Shown here: piece by piece, positions 1-6,419 of the stretch
How the letters are laid out: each line of letters starts with the position of its first letter
Numbering within the stretch: position 1 is the stretch's first letter
DNA from: Bacteroidales bacterium 45-6
GTDB taxonomy: Bacteria > Bacteroidota > Bacteroidia > Bacteroidales > Dysgonomonadaceae
Assembly: GCA_001897035.1 (NCBI GenBank)
Contig: MKRS01000496.1
Location: forward strand, 1-7,534
Length of the DNA stretch: 7,534 nucleotides
Direction of reading: 5' to 3'
Translations under genes and position numbers: made by a program
Notes under the pieces: generated by a model
Seen by the model: the letters and a program-made list of their open reading frames with translations, nothing else
What the model was told of the DNA's origin: nothing
Databases searched by the model: none

Positions 1-441
1 ACGGTCATCGACGGCAAGCGCTACATGACGCCGATGATGATGGTGATGCTGGCCATCGGCATGACCGACATCCTGTTCGCGCTGGATTCGATCCCCGCGA
101 TCTACGGGCTCACCGACGCGCCCTACATCGTGTTCACCGCCAACGCCTTCGCCCTGCTCGGCCTGATCGAGCTGTACTTCCTGATCGGCGGCCTGCTGAA
201 ACGACTGGTGTACCTTGGCCTGGGCCTCGCGGTGGTGCTGGCTTTCATCGGGGTCAAGCTGATCATCGAGGCGATGCACACCAACAACCTGCCGTTCCTC
301 AACGGCGGCGAACCGATCCACCTGCTCCCGGAAATTCCGACCTGGTTGTCGCTGGTCATCATCCTCTCGATCCTTGGGGTGACCACCATCGCGAGCTTGC
401 TCAAGAGCCACCTGGACGCCGGCCGCTCCGCCGCCGGTTGA
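1..441 (+). CDS. TerC/Alx-family integral membrane protein, C-terminal part
   Basis: The reading frame is open from base 1, so the N-terminal half lies outside the window; 146 residues are visible and end at TGA. TerC/Alx proteins are multi-pass inner-membrane proteins linked to tellurite resistance and, for Alx-type members, to manganese export and pH response. The family signature is clear: TDILFALDSIPAI at about residues 22-34, where the acidic residues lie in a membrane helix, followed by VFTANAFALLGL (44-55). Hydrophobic segments run at about 11-37, 42-65, 69-90 and 113-134. A polar loop with NNLPFLNGGE (95-104) precedes the last helix. The fit is good over the whole visible length, but the substrate cannot be told from sequence. 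Codon use is GC-rich and unlike everything beyond about 1025. Its convergent neighbour ends 37 bp downstream. Confidence 0.88.
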   Translation, partial: TVIDGKRYMTPMMMVMLAIGMTDILFALDSIPAIYGLTDAPYIVFTANAFALLGLIELYFLIGGLLKRLVYLGLGLAVVLAFIGVKLIIEAMHTNNLPFLNGGEPIHLLPEIPTWLSLVIILSILGVTTIASLLKSHLDAGRSAAG

Positions 442-444
442 CCG

Positions 445-461
445 CGCGGCATTGCGCCGCG
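445..461. terminator. Possible bidirectional hairpin between convergent genes
   Basis: CGCGGC (445-450) and GCCGCG (456-461) form a perfect 6-bp GC stem with a 5-nt loop. It sits in the 37-bp gap between the stop of the TerC-type gene and the stop of the convergent phosphatase gene, where a shared terminator is expected. There is no T tract on either strand, so a rho-independent role is only suggested by position. Confidence 0.35.
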
Positions 462-478
462 GGCGACCGCGGCGACAT

Positions 479-1021
479 TCACCGCAAGGCCGGCACCGCG
501 AGGCTGCGATCGGGATCGCCGGTGGCGCCGCTTTGCAGGTTCGGCGGAATGTGGCCGACGTCGCCCACCGAGATCACCTTCATGCGGCCGTCGGGCTGCA
601 CGCGGACCACGGTGATGCTGGCATTGCCCACCGACATTTCCAGCCACGCTTTCGTGTCCACCCGCAACGCGCGCGTCACCAGGTAACGGATCACGTCGCC
701 GTGGCACACCAGCAGGTCACGTTGCGGGCTTCCGATCGCCGGCTTGAAGAAACGCGCGAAGTCGCGATCGAGTTGCGCCTTGCAGTCCGCCTGTTCCTTG
801 CGCGAATAATCCTTGATCACATCGGTGCGCCACGTGGGCGGCACGCATTCGGCCAGGTCGTCCACCACTTCGAAATGCCGGTCGGGGAAACTTTGGCCGA
901 TGATCGCCGCGGTATCGCGTGCACGCTGCATCGGGCTCACGTACATCCCGTCGAAACGACCCGGCATCCCGGCCAGCCGCGCACCGGCGAGGTGCGCCTG
1001 TGCCTTCGGCACGTGGACGAG
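479..1021 (-). CDS. Histidine phosphatase superfamily protein (PGAM5-like), N-terminally truncated at the junction
   Basis: About 180 residues of a phosphoglycerate-mutase-fold phosphatase are present. Visible family landmarks, counted from the GTG codon at 1012-1010, are the helix AQAHLAGARLAG (4-15), the SPMQRARDTA segment (26-35) carrying the phosphate-binding Arg, the acidic residue in DDLAEC (51-56), and the second catalytic-site His in LVCHGDVIRYL (101-111). GHIPPNL (153-159) near the C-terminus recalls PGAM5-type members. The first beta strand with the RHG motif, which holds the phosphorylated His, is absent. Upstream in this frame a TAG at 1024-1022 falls in DNA of different composition. 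The gene was therefore cut at the junction, and GTG 1012 is not its real start. Substrate is unknown. Codons are GC-rich like the TerC-type gene. Confidence 0.8.
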   Translation of the reverse strand, partial: LVHVPKAQAHLAGARLAGMPGRFDGMYVSPMQRARDTAAIIGQSFPDRHFEVVDDLAECVPPTWRTDVIKDYSRKEQADCKAQLDRDFARFFKPAIGSPQRDLLVCHGDVIRYLVTRALRVDTKAWLEMSVGNASITVVRVQPDGRMKVISVGDVGHIPPNLQSGATGDPDRSLAVPALR

Positions 1022-1025
1022 CTAC
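1011..1025. other. Composition break: probable chimeric junction
   Basis: Left of here the DNA is GC-rich with G/C third positions; right of here it is AT-rich Bacteroidales-type DNA. On the minus strand an RRM gene reads into this point (…TISVSVARPR) and then continues in the wrong frame through phosphatase DNA. The phosphatase frame hits TAG at 1024-1022. Bases 1011-1022 (minus GCTCGTCCACGT) read sensibly as RRM codons A-R-P-R and, in another frame, as phosphatase codons L-V-H. This suggests a short shared sequence of roughly 10-12 bp at the join. No inverted repeats, insertion sequence, integrase or tRNA are seen at the point. Confidence 0.8.
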
Positions 1026-1250
1026 TGATACGGAAATAGTTCTTCCGTCGTATTCAGCGCCATTAAGTTCATCGATAGCTTTTTGTCCAGCAGTTTCGTC
1101 AGCAATTTCAACAAAACCGTAACCTTTGGAACGGCCTGTTTCTCTGTCTGTAATCACTTTGGCCGATGAAATTTCTCCATACTCTCCAAACAAATCTTTT
1201 AGGTCAGCATCATTGATGTTGTAGCTCAACCCGGCAATAAAAATGTTCAT
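1017..1250 (-). CDS. RRM-domain RNA-binding protein, C-terminal end lost at the junction
   Basis: Starting at ATG 1250, about 78-80 residues form a nearly complete single RNA recognition motif. RNP2 is IFIAGL (3-8) and RNP1 is KGYGFVEI (42-49). The linker VITDRETGRSKGYGF is typical of the small glycine-rich-type RRM proteins common in Bacteroidetes, where single-RRM proteins bind single-stranded RNA and act in post-transcriptional control. An upstream in-frame ATG at 1295 would add 15 hydrophobic residues (HEAFYFLFLIYIF) that family members lack, so the 1250 start is preferred. The usual short basic or glycine-rich C-terminal tail is missing because the frame runs into foreign GC-rich DNA after about 1017. 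It is divergent from galM and functionally unrelated to the sugar genes. Confidence 0.85.
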
Positions 1251-1793
1251 TCTAAAAATGTAAATTAAAAATAAAAAATAAAATGCTTCGTGCAATCGGT
1301 TAAAAATGAGGAGAGAAATGTGCTTGTCAAATACTTGAAAAGAAGTTCCGAATCCTTTGTTAAAACGCTAATGCATCACAAATATATGGATTAAAATTAG
1401 TTATGCTTTTCATTTGCATACTATTTTTCTCTCATTAAAGATTATTTAACAATATAGCATTGCTTTCTACCCATTATGCGGTATGCCCGCAGACAAATCC
1501 CATCGTTTTCTTCCGTTTAGCCTCTGGTAAATCCTTGATGGCTGCGGGGCTCGCAGGGTGCAGGATGAAAAATAGTTTTTGTATTTATCCTCCTTGATCT
1601 GCCGCAATTTTGGTAAAGGGTGTATAAATCAAGAGCCTTTGAGAAAGGCTTGTGCCAATAGTGTTTAATAAGATCGGGTATATGTTGTAAAACATGTTTA
1701 ATAATAGTCCCTAAAGTATGTATTAATGGTAAATTTACACGTTTTTTGAAAATAAAACCATCTTCATAAGCCTTATATTTAACAATAAGAAAA
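1251..1793. other. 543-bp AT-rich divergent intergenic region
   Basis: No supportable gene lies between the divergent RRM and galM starts. Small inverted repeats are seen: TGCGG/CCGCA (1477-1491, 5-nt loop); CTGCG/CGCAG (1542-1556, 5-nt loop) enclosed by ATCCT/AGGAT (1531-1535 and 1562-1566); and a 10-bp palindrome AAACATGTTT (1690-1699). TATATTTA at 1774-1781 and TAAATTTA at 1730-1737 each differ by one base from TAnnTTTG. Neither has a TTTG at correct spacing, so the galM promoter is not settled. On the minus strand, 1517-1785 is open for about 90 codons but has no start codon within the gap. It may be a gene remnant, a structured leader or chance. Confidence 0.5.
1379..1386 (-). promoter_or_regulatory. 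Candidate Bacteroidetes -7 element for the RRM gene
   Basis: The minus strand reads TATATTTG, an exact match to the Bacteroides sigma -7 consensus TAnnTTTG. It lies about 130 bp upstream of the RRM start and would give a leader of roughly 120 nt. The -33 TTTG partner is not well matched at the expected 19-21 bp distance, so this stays a candidate. Confidence 0.35.
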
Positions 1794-2879
1794 ATGACTG
1801 AATCAAAAGTACAGAAAACAAAATCGGGACTGAGTGTTGACGCTTTCCGCGATATTGTGGACGGAAAGCAAACAGACTTGTTTGTTTTGACTAATAAGAG
1901 TGGAAGTGAAGTCACTGTGACCAATTATGGCGCAAAAATCGTTTCCTTGCTTGTTCCGGACAAACACGGAAATTGGGTGGATGTTGTCACAGGACACGAT
2001 TCCATTAAAGAGTATTTGTCGTCCGAAGAGCCTTATTTCGGTGCCGTGTGCGGAAGAACGGGAAACCGTATTGCCAAGGGCAAGTTCACCTTGGAGGGCA
2101 AGGAATATACTCTTGCGATCAACAACGGCCCGAACAATCTTCACGGAGGATTGAAAGGTTTCAATGCGGTTGTGTGGGATGCCAAGCAGACTGATGCACA
2201 GACGGTGGTGCTGAGCTACCTTTCGGTGGACGGAGAAGAGGGATTTCCCGGCAACCTGACCACCACGATTACCTATCAGCTAACCGATGACAATGCGCTG
2301 AAAATCATTTACAAGGCCGTTACGGACAAAACCACGATCCTGAACCTGACCAACCACTCCTACTTCAACCTGTCGGGAGCTGGCGACCCCTACATCGGCG
2401 ATCACTCGCTGACCATCCTTGCAGATACGTATCTGCCTACGGATGCAACGGCTATCCCTTACGGCAAGCCTGAACCGGTGAAAGGAACTCCCATGGATTT
2501 CACTACTCCCCATACAATCGGCTCACGCATCAACGAGGATTTCCAACAGCTGGTTTTTGGGAAGGGTTACGACCACAACTATGTCCTGAACAAGGGCGGC
2601 GAAGGATTGGCTTTGGCTGTTGTGTGCGAATCTCCCAAAACGGGCATCGTGATGGAAACATACACTACCGAACCTGGCGTGCAGCTTTACACCGGAAACT
2701 GGATGACCGGGAATTTCGTCGGCAAAAATGGTCAGCGTTATCCCGAAAGAGGTGCCGTGTGTTTCGAAACACAGCATTTCCCCGACAGCGTAAACCGTCC
2801 GGAATATCCGAGTGTGGTTCTTCGTCCCGGCGAGACATTCGATAGCGAAACCATTTATAAATTTTCAATAAATCACTAA
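1794..2879 (+). CDS. galM: Aldose 1-epimerase (galactose mutarotase)
   Basis: This 361-residue protein interconverts alpha and beta anomers of galactose or glucose, supplying alpha-D-galactose to galactokinase. The family landmarks are in order: substrate-site CGRTGNRI (86-93), NNLHGG with His117, LTNHSYFNL with the general-acid His188, GYDHNYVL with Asp260, TTEPGVQLYTGN (291-302), and FETQHFPDSVN with the catalytic base Glu325. Length is normal for bacterial GalM. There is no signal peptide, and the N-terminus (MTESKVQKTKSG) is polar, so it is probably cytoplasmic. The start at 1794 follows an A-rich stretch (AACAATAAGAAAA) typical of Bacteroidetes, which rely little on Shine-Dalgarno pairing. 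Only 15 bp separates its stop from the transporter gene, so the two are almost certainly cotranscribed. Confidence 0.97.
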   Translation: MTESKVQKTKSGLSVDAFRDIVDGKQTDLFVLTNKSGSEVTVTNYGAKIVSLLVPDKHGNWVDVVTGHDSIKEYLSSEEPYFGAVCGRTGNRIAKGKFTLEGKEYTLAINNGPNNLHGGLKGFNAVVWDAKQTDAQTVVLSYLSVDGEEGFPGNLTTTITYQLTDDNALKIIYKAVTDKTTILNLTNHSYFNLSGAGDPYIGDHSLTILADTYLPTDATAIPYGKPEPVKGTPMDFTTPHTIGSRINEDFQQLVFGKGYDHNYVLNKGGEGLALAVVCESPKTGIVMETYTTEPGVQLYTGNWMTGNFVGKNGQRYPERGAVCFETQHFPDSVNRPEYPSVVLRPGETFDSETIYKFSINH

Positions 2880-2894
2880 TAACTTTTTATCTGT

Positions 2895-4235
2895 ATGAGT
2901 GCAAAATCCGAAAACGGACAAAGTGGCAACGTGGTTGCCATTGTGACCATGATCTTTCTTTTTGCCATGATTTCGTTTGTGACGAATCTGGCTGCTCCTA
3001 TCGGTGTCATTTGGAAAAACCAACCGGCACTGGAAGGTTCAAACTTTTTAGGAATGATGGGAAACATGATGAATTTCCTTGCCTATCTTTTCATGGGTAT
3101 TCCTGCTGGTAAATTATTAACCAAGATTGGTTATAAGAAAACGGCTTTGGTGGCCATTGCGGTAGGGCTTTTGGGCGTGTTCGTGCAATACCTGTCAGGG
3201 GTGGTTGCAGTGGGTTCAATCCTGTTCAGTCTGCCAGCCAACTGGTTTATTTATTTGCTTGGGGCCTTTATTGCAGGCTTCTCCGTCTGCATGCTCAACA
3301 CGGTTGTGAACCCAATGTTGAACCTGCTCGGCGGCGGCGGCAAGAAAGGAAACCAGCTGTTGCAAGTGGGAGGTACTTTCAACTCCCTCTCTGCCACTTT
3401 GACCCCGATGTTTGTGGGTGCGTTGATCGGCCAGGTAACGAAAGACACGGCGATTACTGATGTGAATCCCGTACTTTTCATCGCCATGGCTGTGTTTGCC
3501 GCTGCATTTGTGATACTTTCATTTATTCCGATCTCAGACCCAGAACAATCCAAGACGGGTGCTGGTGTTGTGTTCGAACACAGCGCATGGAAATTCCGTC
3601 ACCTCGTTTTCGGTGCAATCGGCATCTTCGTTTATGTGGGGGTAGAAATCGGGATCCCCGGAACCCTAAACTTTTTCCTTGCTGACAAAACAGCTAAAGG
3701 CGGCGGGTTGGATCCTGAAACAGCTGCAGCCATAGCTGGGTTTGTGGCAGGTACTTATTGGTTCATGATGCTTGTCGGACGGTTCCTCGGAGGGCTTCTC
3801 GGTGGAAAAATTTCAAGCAAAGCGCAGTTGATCGCAGTGTGTGTGCTGGGTCTTGTCTTTGTGGGACTATTCATCGTTTTGCCAGTTAGCCTCAAGACAT
3901 CGATGCCAGTATTCAAAGGTTCTGAAGGTTTTGGTTTGGCACAAGTGCCGCTTGGAGCGTTGTTCCTTGTACTTTGTGGCCTTTGTACTTCGGTGATGTG
4001 GGGAGGTATTTTCAACCTTGCCACAGAAGGTTTGGGTAAATACACAGCTCAAGGTTCGGGTATATTCATGACGATGGTTGTGGGCGGTGGAATTCTTCCC
4101 CTTATCCAGAATAAGCTGGCAGATGCCACCAACTATCATGTCAGCTACCTTGTCATTGTGGCAGGGCTTGCCTATCTACTTTGGTATGCGCTTGTAGGAT
4201 GTAAAAACGTCAACAAGGACATTCCCGTAGAGTAA
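2895..4235 (+). CDS. gluP: Glucose/galactose MFS transporter (FucP/GluP family)
   Basis: This 446-residue, strongly hydrophobic protein has about twelve membrane segments, beginning at residues 12-37. It is placed in the FucP/GluP branch of the major facilitator superfamily, which moves hexoses across the inner membrane, by several motifs. These are NTVVNPMLNLLGGGGKKGNQ (135-154), VYVGVEIGIP (247-256) in TM7, GRFLGG (295-300), the TM10 stretch WGGIFNLATEGLGKYTAQGS (369-388) and GGGILPLIQNKLAD (397-410). The cytoplasmic GYKKT after TM2 fits the usual MFS loop. Its place between galM and galK points to galactose or glucose as cargo. An oddity is that the E. coli FucP residues Asp46 and Glu135 have no acidic counterparts here: the TM4 motif reads LNTVVNP instead of LETAANP. 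This is probably a feature of the Bacteroidetes subfamily. Confidence 0.93.
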   Translation: MSAKSENGQSGNVVAIVTMIFLFAMISFVTNLAAPIGVIWKNQPALEGSNFLGMMGNMMNFLAYLFMGIPAGKLLTKIGYKKTALVAIAVGLLGVFVQYLSGVVAVGSILFSLPANWFIYLLGAFIAGFSVCMLNTVVNPMLNLLGGGGKKGNQLLQVGGTFNSLSATLTPMFVGALIGQVTKDTAITDVNPVLFIAMAVFAAAFVILSFIPISDPEQSKTGAGVVFEHSAWKFRHLVFGAIGIFVYVGVEIGIPGTLNFFLADKTAKGGGLDPETAAAIAGFVAGTYWFMMLVGRFLGGLLGGKISSKAQLIAVCVLGLVFVGLFIVLPVSLKTSMPVFKGSEGFGLAQVPLGALFLVLCGLCTSVMWGGIFNLATEGLGKYTAQGSGIFMTMVVGGGILPLIQNKLADATNYHVSYLVIVAGLAYLLWYALVGCKNVNKDIPVE

Positions 4236-4249
4236 ATTAAAAAATACGA

Positions 4250-4283
4250 AGGAAGGGAGGATGCAATATTTCTCCCTTTCTTA
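4250..4283 (+). other. Intercistronic hairpin between transporter gene and galK
   Basis: AAGGAAGGGAG (4250-4260) pairs with CTCCCTTTCTT (4273-4283) over 11 bp with one G-U wobble and a 12-nt loop. It starts 15 bp after the transporter stop. No U tract follows (ACATATAAATC), so it looks more like an mRNA processing or 3'-stabilising hairpin, or a weak attenuator, than a standard terminator. The 177-bp gap also holds GTGACACTTTG near 4348-4357, which shares GACACTT with sites ahead of araR and araD. Confidence 0.5.
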
Positions 4284-4412
4284 CATATAAATCAATTAAT
4301 TGTAATTAAAATATTCGGGAACTTGTGGCCGGGATATGCGTGAAAGGTGACACTTTGCGCCTCTGTTTTTATCTGTGCCGTGTTCCCATTCCCCAAAAGA
4401 AAAATAACCTGT

Positions 4413-5564
4413 ATGAAAAATTTAGAAATCGTTCGTTCAACATTTAAGGAAAAATTTGGAACAGAAGGTTCCGTGTATTTCTCACCTGGCCGCATCAACT
4501 TGATTGGTGAACACACCGATTACAACGGAGGATTTGTCCTTCCAGGAGCGGTTGACAAAGGGATGCTGATCGAGCTGAAACCAAACGGAACAGATAAGAT
4601 CCGTGCGTATTCCATTGACTTGAAAGATTATTCCGAATTCGGACTCAATGAAGAAGATAAGCCAGCCGAAGGGTGGGCCAAATACATCTTCGGTGTTGTC
4701 CGCGAATTGGCCAAGCGTGGCGGTCAAACAGGAGGTTTCGACACTGTCTTCACGGGCGATGTGCCTCTTGGTGCTGGCATGTCCTCTTCGGCTGCTCTTG
4801 AAAGCGCCTATGCTTATGCCTTGAATGACATTTACAGCTTGGGCATCGACAAAAAGGAATTGGTGAAAGTGGGACAGATGACCGAACACAACTATGTGGG
4901 TGTCAACTGCGGCATCATGGACCAGTTTGCTTCCATCTTCGGTAAAGCTGGCCATCTCATCAAATTGGATTGCTCCAACATGGAATACGAATATGTGCCT
5001 TTCAATCCCAAAGGATACAAGGTGGTATTGTTGGATTCCGTTGTGAAACACGCGTTGGTAGGCTCGCCTTACAACGAGCGTCGCCTTTCTTGCGAACGGG
5101 TGGCTAAAGAGCTGAACAAGAAGTATCCTGAAGTGGAGTTTGTTTGCCAGGCCAATTTTGACCAGCTCAATTCGATAAAGGACTTGGTGGATCCGGTTGA
5201 CTTCAACCGCGCGGAATATGCAGTTGGAGAAGCGGAACGCTTGCGCAATGCTTGCGAAGCGATGACCAACGGCGATTTTGAAACTGTCGGAAAGATGATG
5301 TATGGCACCCACTGGGGTATGAGCAAGCTGTATGAAGTAAGCTGCGAGGAACTCGATTTTCTTGCCACTGTAGCCGAAGAAGCTGGTGTGGCTGGTAGCC
5401 GTATCATGGGCGGAGGCTTCGGCGGTTGCACGATCAACGTGGTGAAGGAAGATCTTTACGATTCATTTATAGCAAAAGCAAAAACTGAATTTGCAGCAAA
5501 ATATGGGCATGAACCTAAAGTCTATGACGTGGTTATAGGCGACGGCTCACGTAAAATCATTTAA
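4413..5564 (+). CDS. galK: Galactokinase
   Basis: The 383-residue enzyme phosphorylates alpha-D-galactose with ATP to galactose-1-phosphate, the first committed step of the Leloir pathway. All three GHMP-kinase motifs are present. The galactokinase signature is GRINLIGEHTDYN (27-39, with Arg27 aligned to the catalytic Arg), the ATP loop is GDVPLGAGMSSSAALE (115-130), and the C-terminal glycine motif is RIMGGGFGGCT (330-340). The catalytic base is Asp170 in NCGIMDQFAS. The ATG at 4413 is chosen because family members begin just before the signature. The upstream in-frame ATG at 4347 would add a Cys-rich, non-conserved 22 residues read from the leader. It lies in the same direction as galM and the transporter. 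The 177-bp gap and hairpin leave open whether galK also has its own promoter. galT and galE are not present here. Confidence 0.97.
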   Translation: MKNLEIVRSTFKEKFGTEGSVYFSPGRINLIGEHTDYNGGFVLPGAVDKGMLIELKPNGTDKIRAYSIDLKDYSEFGLNEEDKPAEGWAKYIFGVVRELAKRGGQTGGFDTVFTGDVPLGAGMSSSAALESAYAYALNDIYSLGIDKKELVKVGQMTEHNYVGVNCGIMDQFASIFGKAGHLIKLDCSNMEYEYVPFNPKGYKVVLLDSVVKHALVGSPYNERRLSCERVAKELNKKYPEVEFVCQANFDQLNSIKDLVDPVDFNRAEYAVGEAERLRNACEAMTNGDFETVGKMMYGTHWGMSKLYEVSCEELDFLATVAEEAGVAGSRIMGGGFGGCTINVVKEDLYDSFIAKAKTEFAAKYGHEPKVYDVVIGDGSRKII

Positions 5565-5580
5565 TCATCACAACATAAAA

Positions 5581-5639
5581 AATGTGTCTCTCAACATGCG
5601 GAAGCTAAATTGCACTACCGGATAATTGAGAGACACTTT
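5581..5639. repeat. Long inverted repeat in the galK-araR gap
   Basis: GTGTCTCTCAA (5584-5594) and TTGAGAGACAC (5626-5636) are perfect 11-bp complements. After one mismatch, AA/TT extends them to 5581 and 5639. The inner 31 nt have only a weak CGG/CCG pair. It fills most of the 89-bp gap and ends 14 bp before the araR start; TTTGTTATTTTT follows it directly. It could be the galK transcription terminator with a large loop. It could also be a pair of regulator half-sites ahead of araR, since the right arm contains GACACTTT, like the candidate araD operator. Confidence 0.7.
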
Positions 5640-5653
5640 GTTATTTTTCGAAT

Positions 5654-6343
5654 ATGAATGCATTTTATTTAGGCTATGAAAAATTCTACGTGTCGGTAGA
5701 TTGTGTGTGCCTGGGATTTAAAGGGAGCACGCTCTACACACTCATTACCAAAAGAAAGTTTGAGCCGCTCATTGGCGAAGATTCACTGATGGGAGGATTT
5801 GTGCACCCCGATGAAAATTTGGAGCAGGCGGCGACACGTGTGGTGGCCGAATACACTGGCATAGAAGGGGTTTATCTGGAACAAGTGGGAGCTTACGGTG
5901 ACGTGGGCCGAGACACGGGTGAACGCGTTATTTCTGTCGCATATTATGCGCTTATCGACATGGAATTGTTCAATGAAGACCTTTACGAAGTGCACGATAC
6001 CCGCTGGCATAATGTCAATCAAATCAATACGTTGATCTTCGACCACAGGGTTATCTTAGCCGATGCCGTGGAGATTTTGCGCAAGAAAGCGGCCAATCGC
6101 CCTATCGGATTCAACCTTTTGCCTGAAAAATTTACCCTACCCCAGCTTCAATTGCTTTACGAAGCCATTTACAACACGACTTTAGACAAGCGAAACTTCC
6201 GGAAAAAGATCTTGGATATGGACATCCTTGAAAAGCAAGAAGACAAGGATAAGAGTTCGTCCAAGAGAGGGGCTTTCTACTACACATTCAACAAGAAGAA
6301 ATACGACCAGTTGCTTCAGAGGGGCTATTACTTTTCCCTTTGA
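5654..6343 (+). CDS. araR: Nudix-fold winged-helix transcriptional regulator, AraR type
   Basis: This 229-residue protein has an N-terminal Nudix-like domain (about 12-145) and a C-terminal winged helix (about 150-229, with PIGFNLLPEKFTLPQLQLLYE then RNFRKKILDMDILE). This is the layout of NrtR-type regulators and of the Bacteroides arabinose regulator AraR. The Nudix box runs from Gly48 through Glu54 to Arg62. After Arg62 it reads VVAEY where active hydrolases have E-x-x-E-E, so metal-binding glutamates are missing and the domain is probably a ligand sensor rather than an enzyme. SKRGAFYYTFN near 203-213 forms the wing. It lies directly ahead of araD and araA in the same direction, which supports control of arabinose genes. 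As known for AraR, it would repress without arabinose and release DNA when arabinose binds. The ligand is inferred from homology and context. Confidence 0.9.
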   Translation: MNAFYLGYEKFYVSVDCVCLGFKGSTLYTLITKRKFEPLIGEDSLMGGFVHPDENLEQAATRVVAEYTGIEGVYLEQVGAYGDVGRDTGERVISVAYYALIDMELFNEDLYEVHDTRWHNVNQINTLIFDHRVILADAVEILRKKAANRPIGFNLLPEKFTLPQLQLLYEAIYNTTLDKRNFRKKILDMDILEKQEDKDKSSSKRGAFYYTFNKKKYDQLLQRGYYFSL

Positions 6344-6377
6344 TCCGGCACGATTTTCCTCCTGCATTCCTTACTGG
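6344..6377 (+). repeat. Leader segment similar to 7221-7251 (copy 1)
   Basis: Immediately after the araR stop the DNA reads TCCGGCA, then TTTT, then CTGCATT at the same internal spacing as a segment 23 bp after the araD stop. The ungapped core of 25 positions matches at 19. CTGGTT follows in both, after a 4-nt length difference. Both copies lie in the gap after one ara gene and before the next. Confidence 0.4.
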
Positions 6378-6391
6378 TTTCTTAAAATTGC

Positions 6392-6412
6392 TGCATTTAG
6401 ATAAAAAATGCA
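6392..6412. repeat. Small inverted repeat downstream of araR
   Basis: TGCATTT (6392-6398) and AAATGCA (6406-6412) are perfect 7-bp complements with a 7-nt loop, about 50 bp after the araR stop. A T-containing run (GATGTGTTTTAT) follows. It may be a weak terminator for araR or part of the araD leader. Confidence 0.35.
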
Positions 6413-6419
6413 AGATGTG

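Noticed and set aside
717..1016. RRM protein fused to an Arg/Ala-rich C-terminal domain on the minus strand.
   Set aside because: After about 1017 the frame is the wrong frame of the phosphatase gene, so the tail is an artefact of the junction, not a novel fusion.
452..1039. Long plus-strand open frames opposite the phosphatase.
   Set aside because: GC-rich DNA leaves antisense frames open. The minus frame has clear phosphatase motifs and the plus frames have none.
1251..1295. ATG at 1295 as start of the RRM gene.
   Set aside because: It would add 15 hydrophobic residues read from an A/T-rich leader; RRM proteins of this type begin with MNI just before RNP2, as at 1250.
1310..1345. Possible AraR-like site AATGTG…ATACTT upstream of galM.
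   Set aside because: Both halves have mismatches and the spacing does not fit the araD palindrome, so it is no better than chance in AT-rich DNA.
4347..4412. In-frame upstream start for galK giving 22 extra residues that look slightly like a signal peptide.
   Set aside because: Galactokinases begin just before the GRINLIGEHTDYN motif, the extra stretch is non-conserved leader sequence, and the enzyme works in the cytoplasm.
4482..5312. 276-codon minus-strand open frame opposite galK.
   Set aside because: It mirrors a gene with complete galactokinase motifs and has no recognisable domain.
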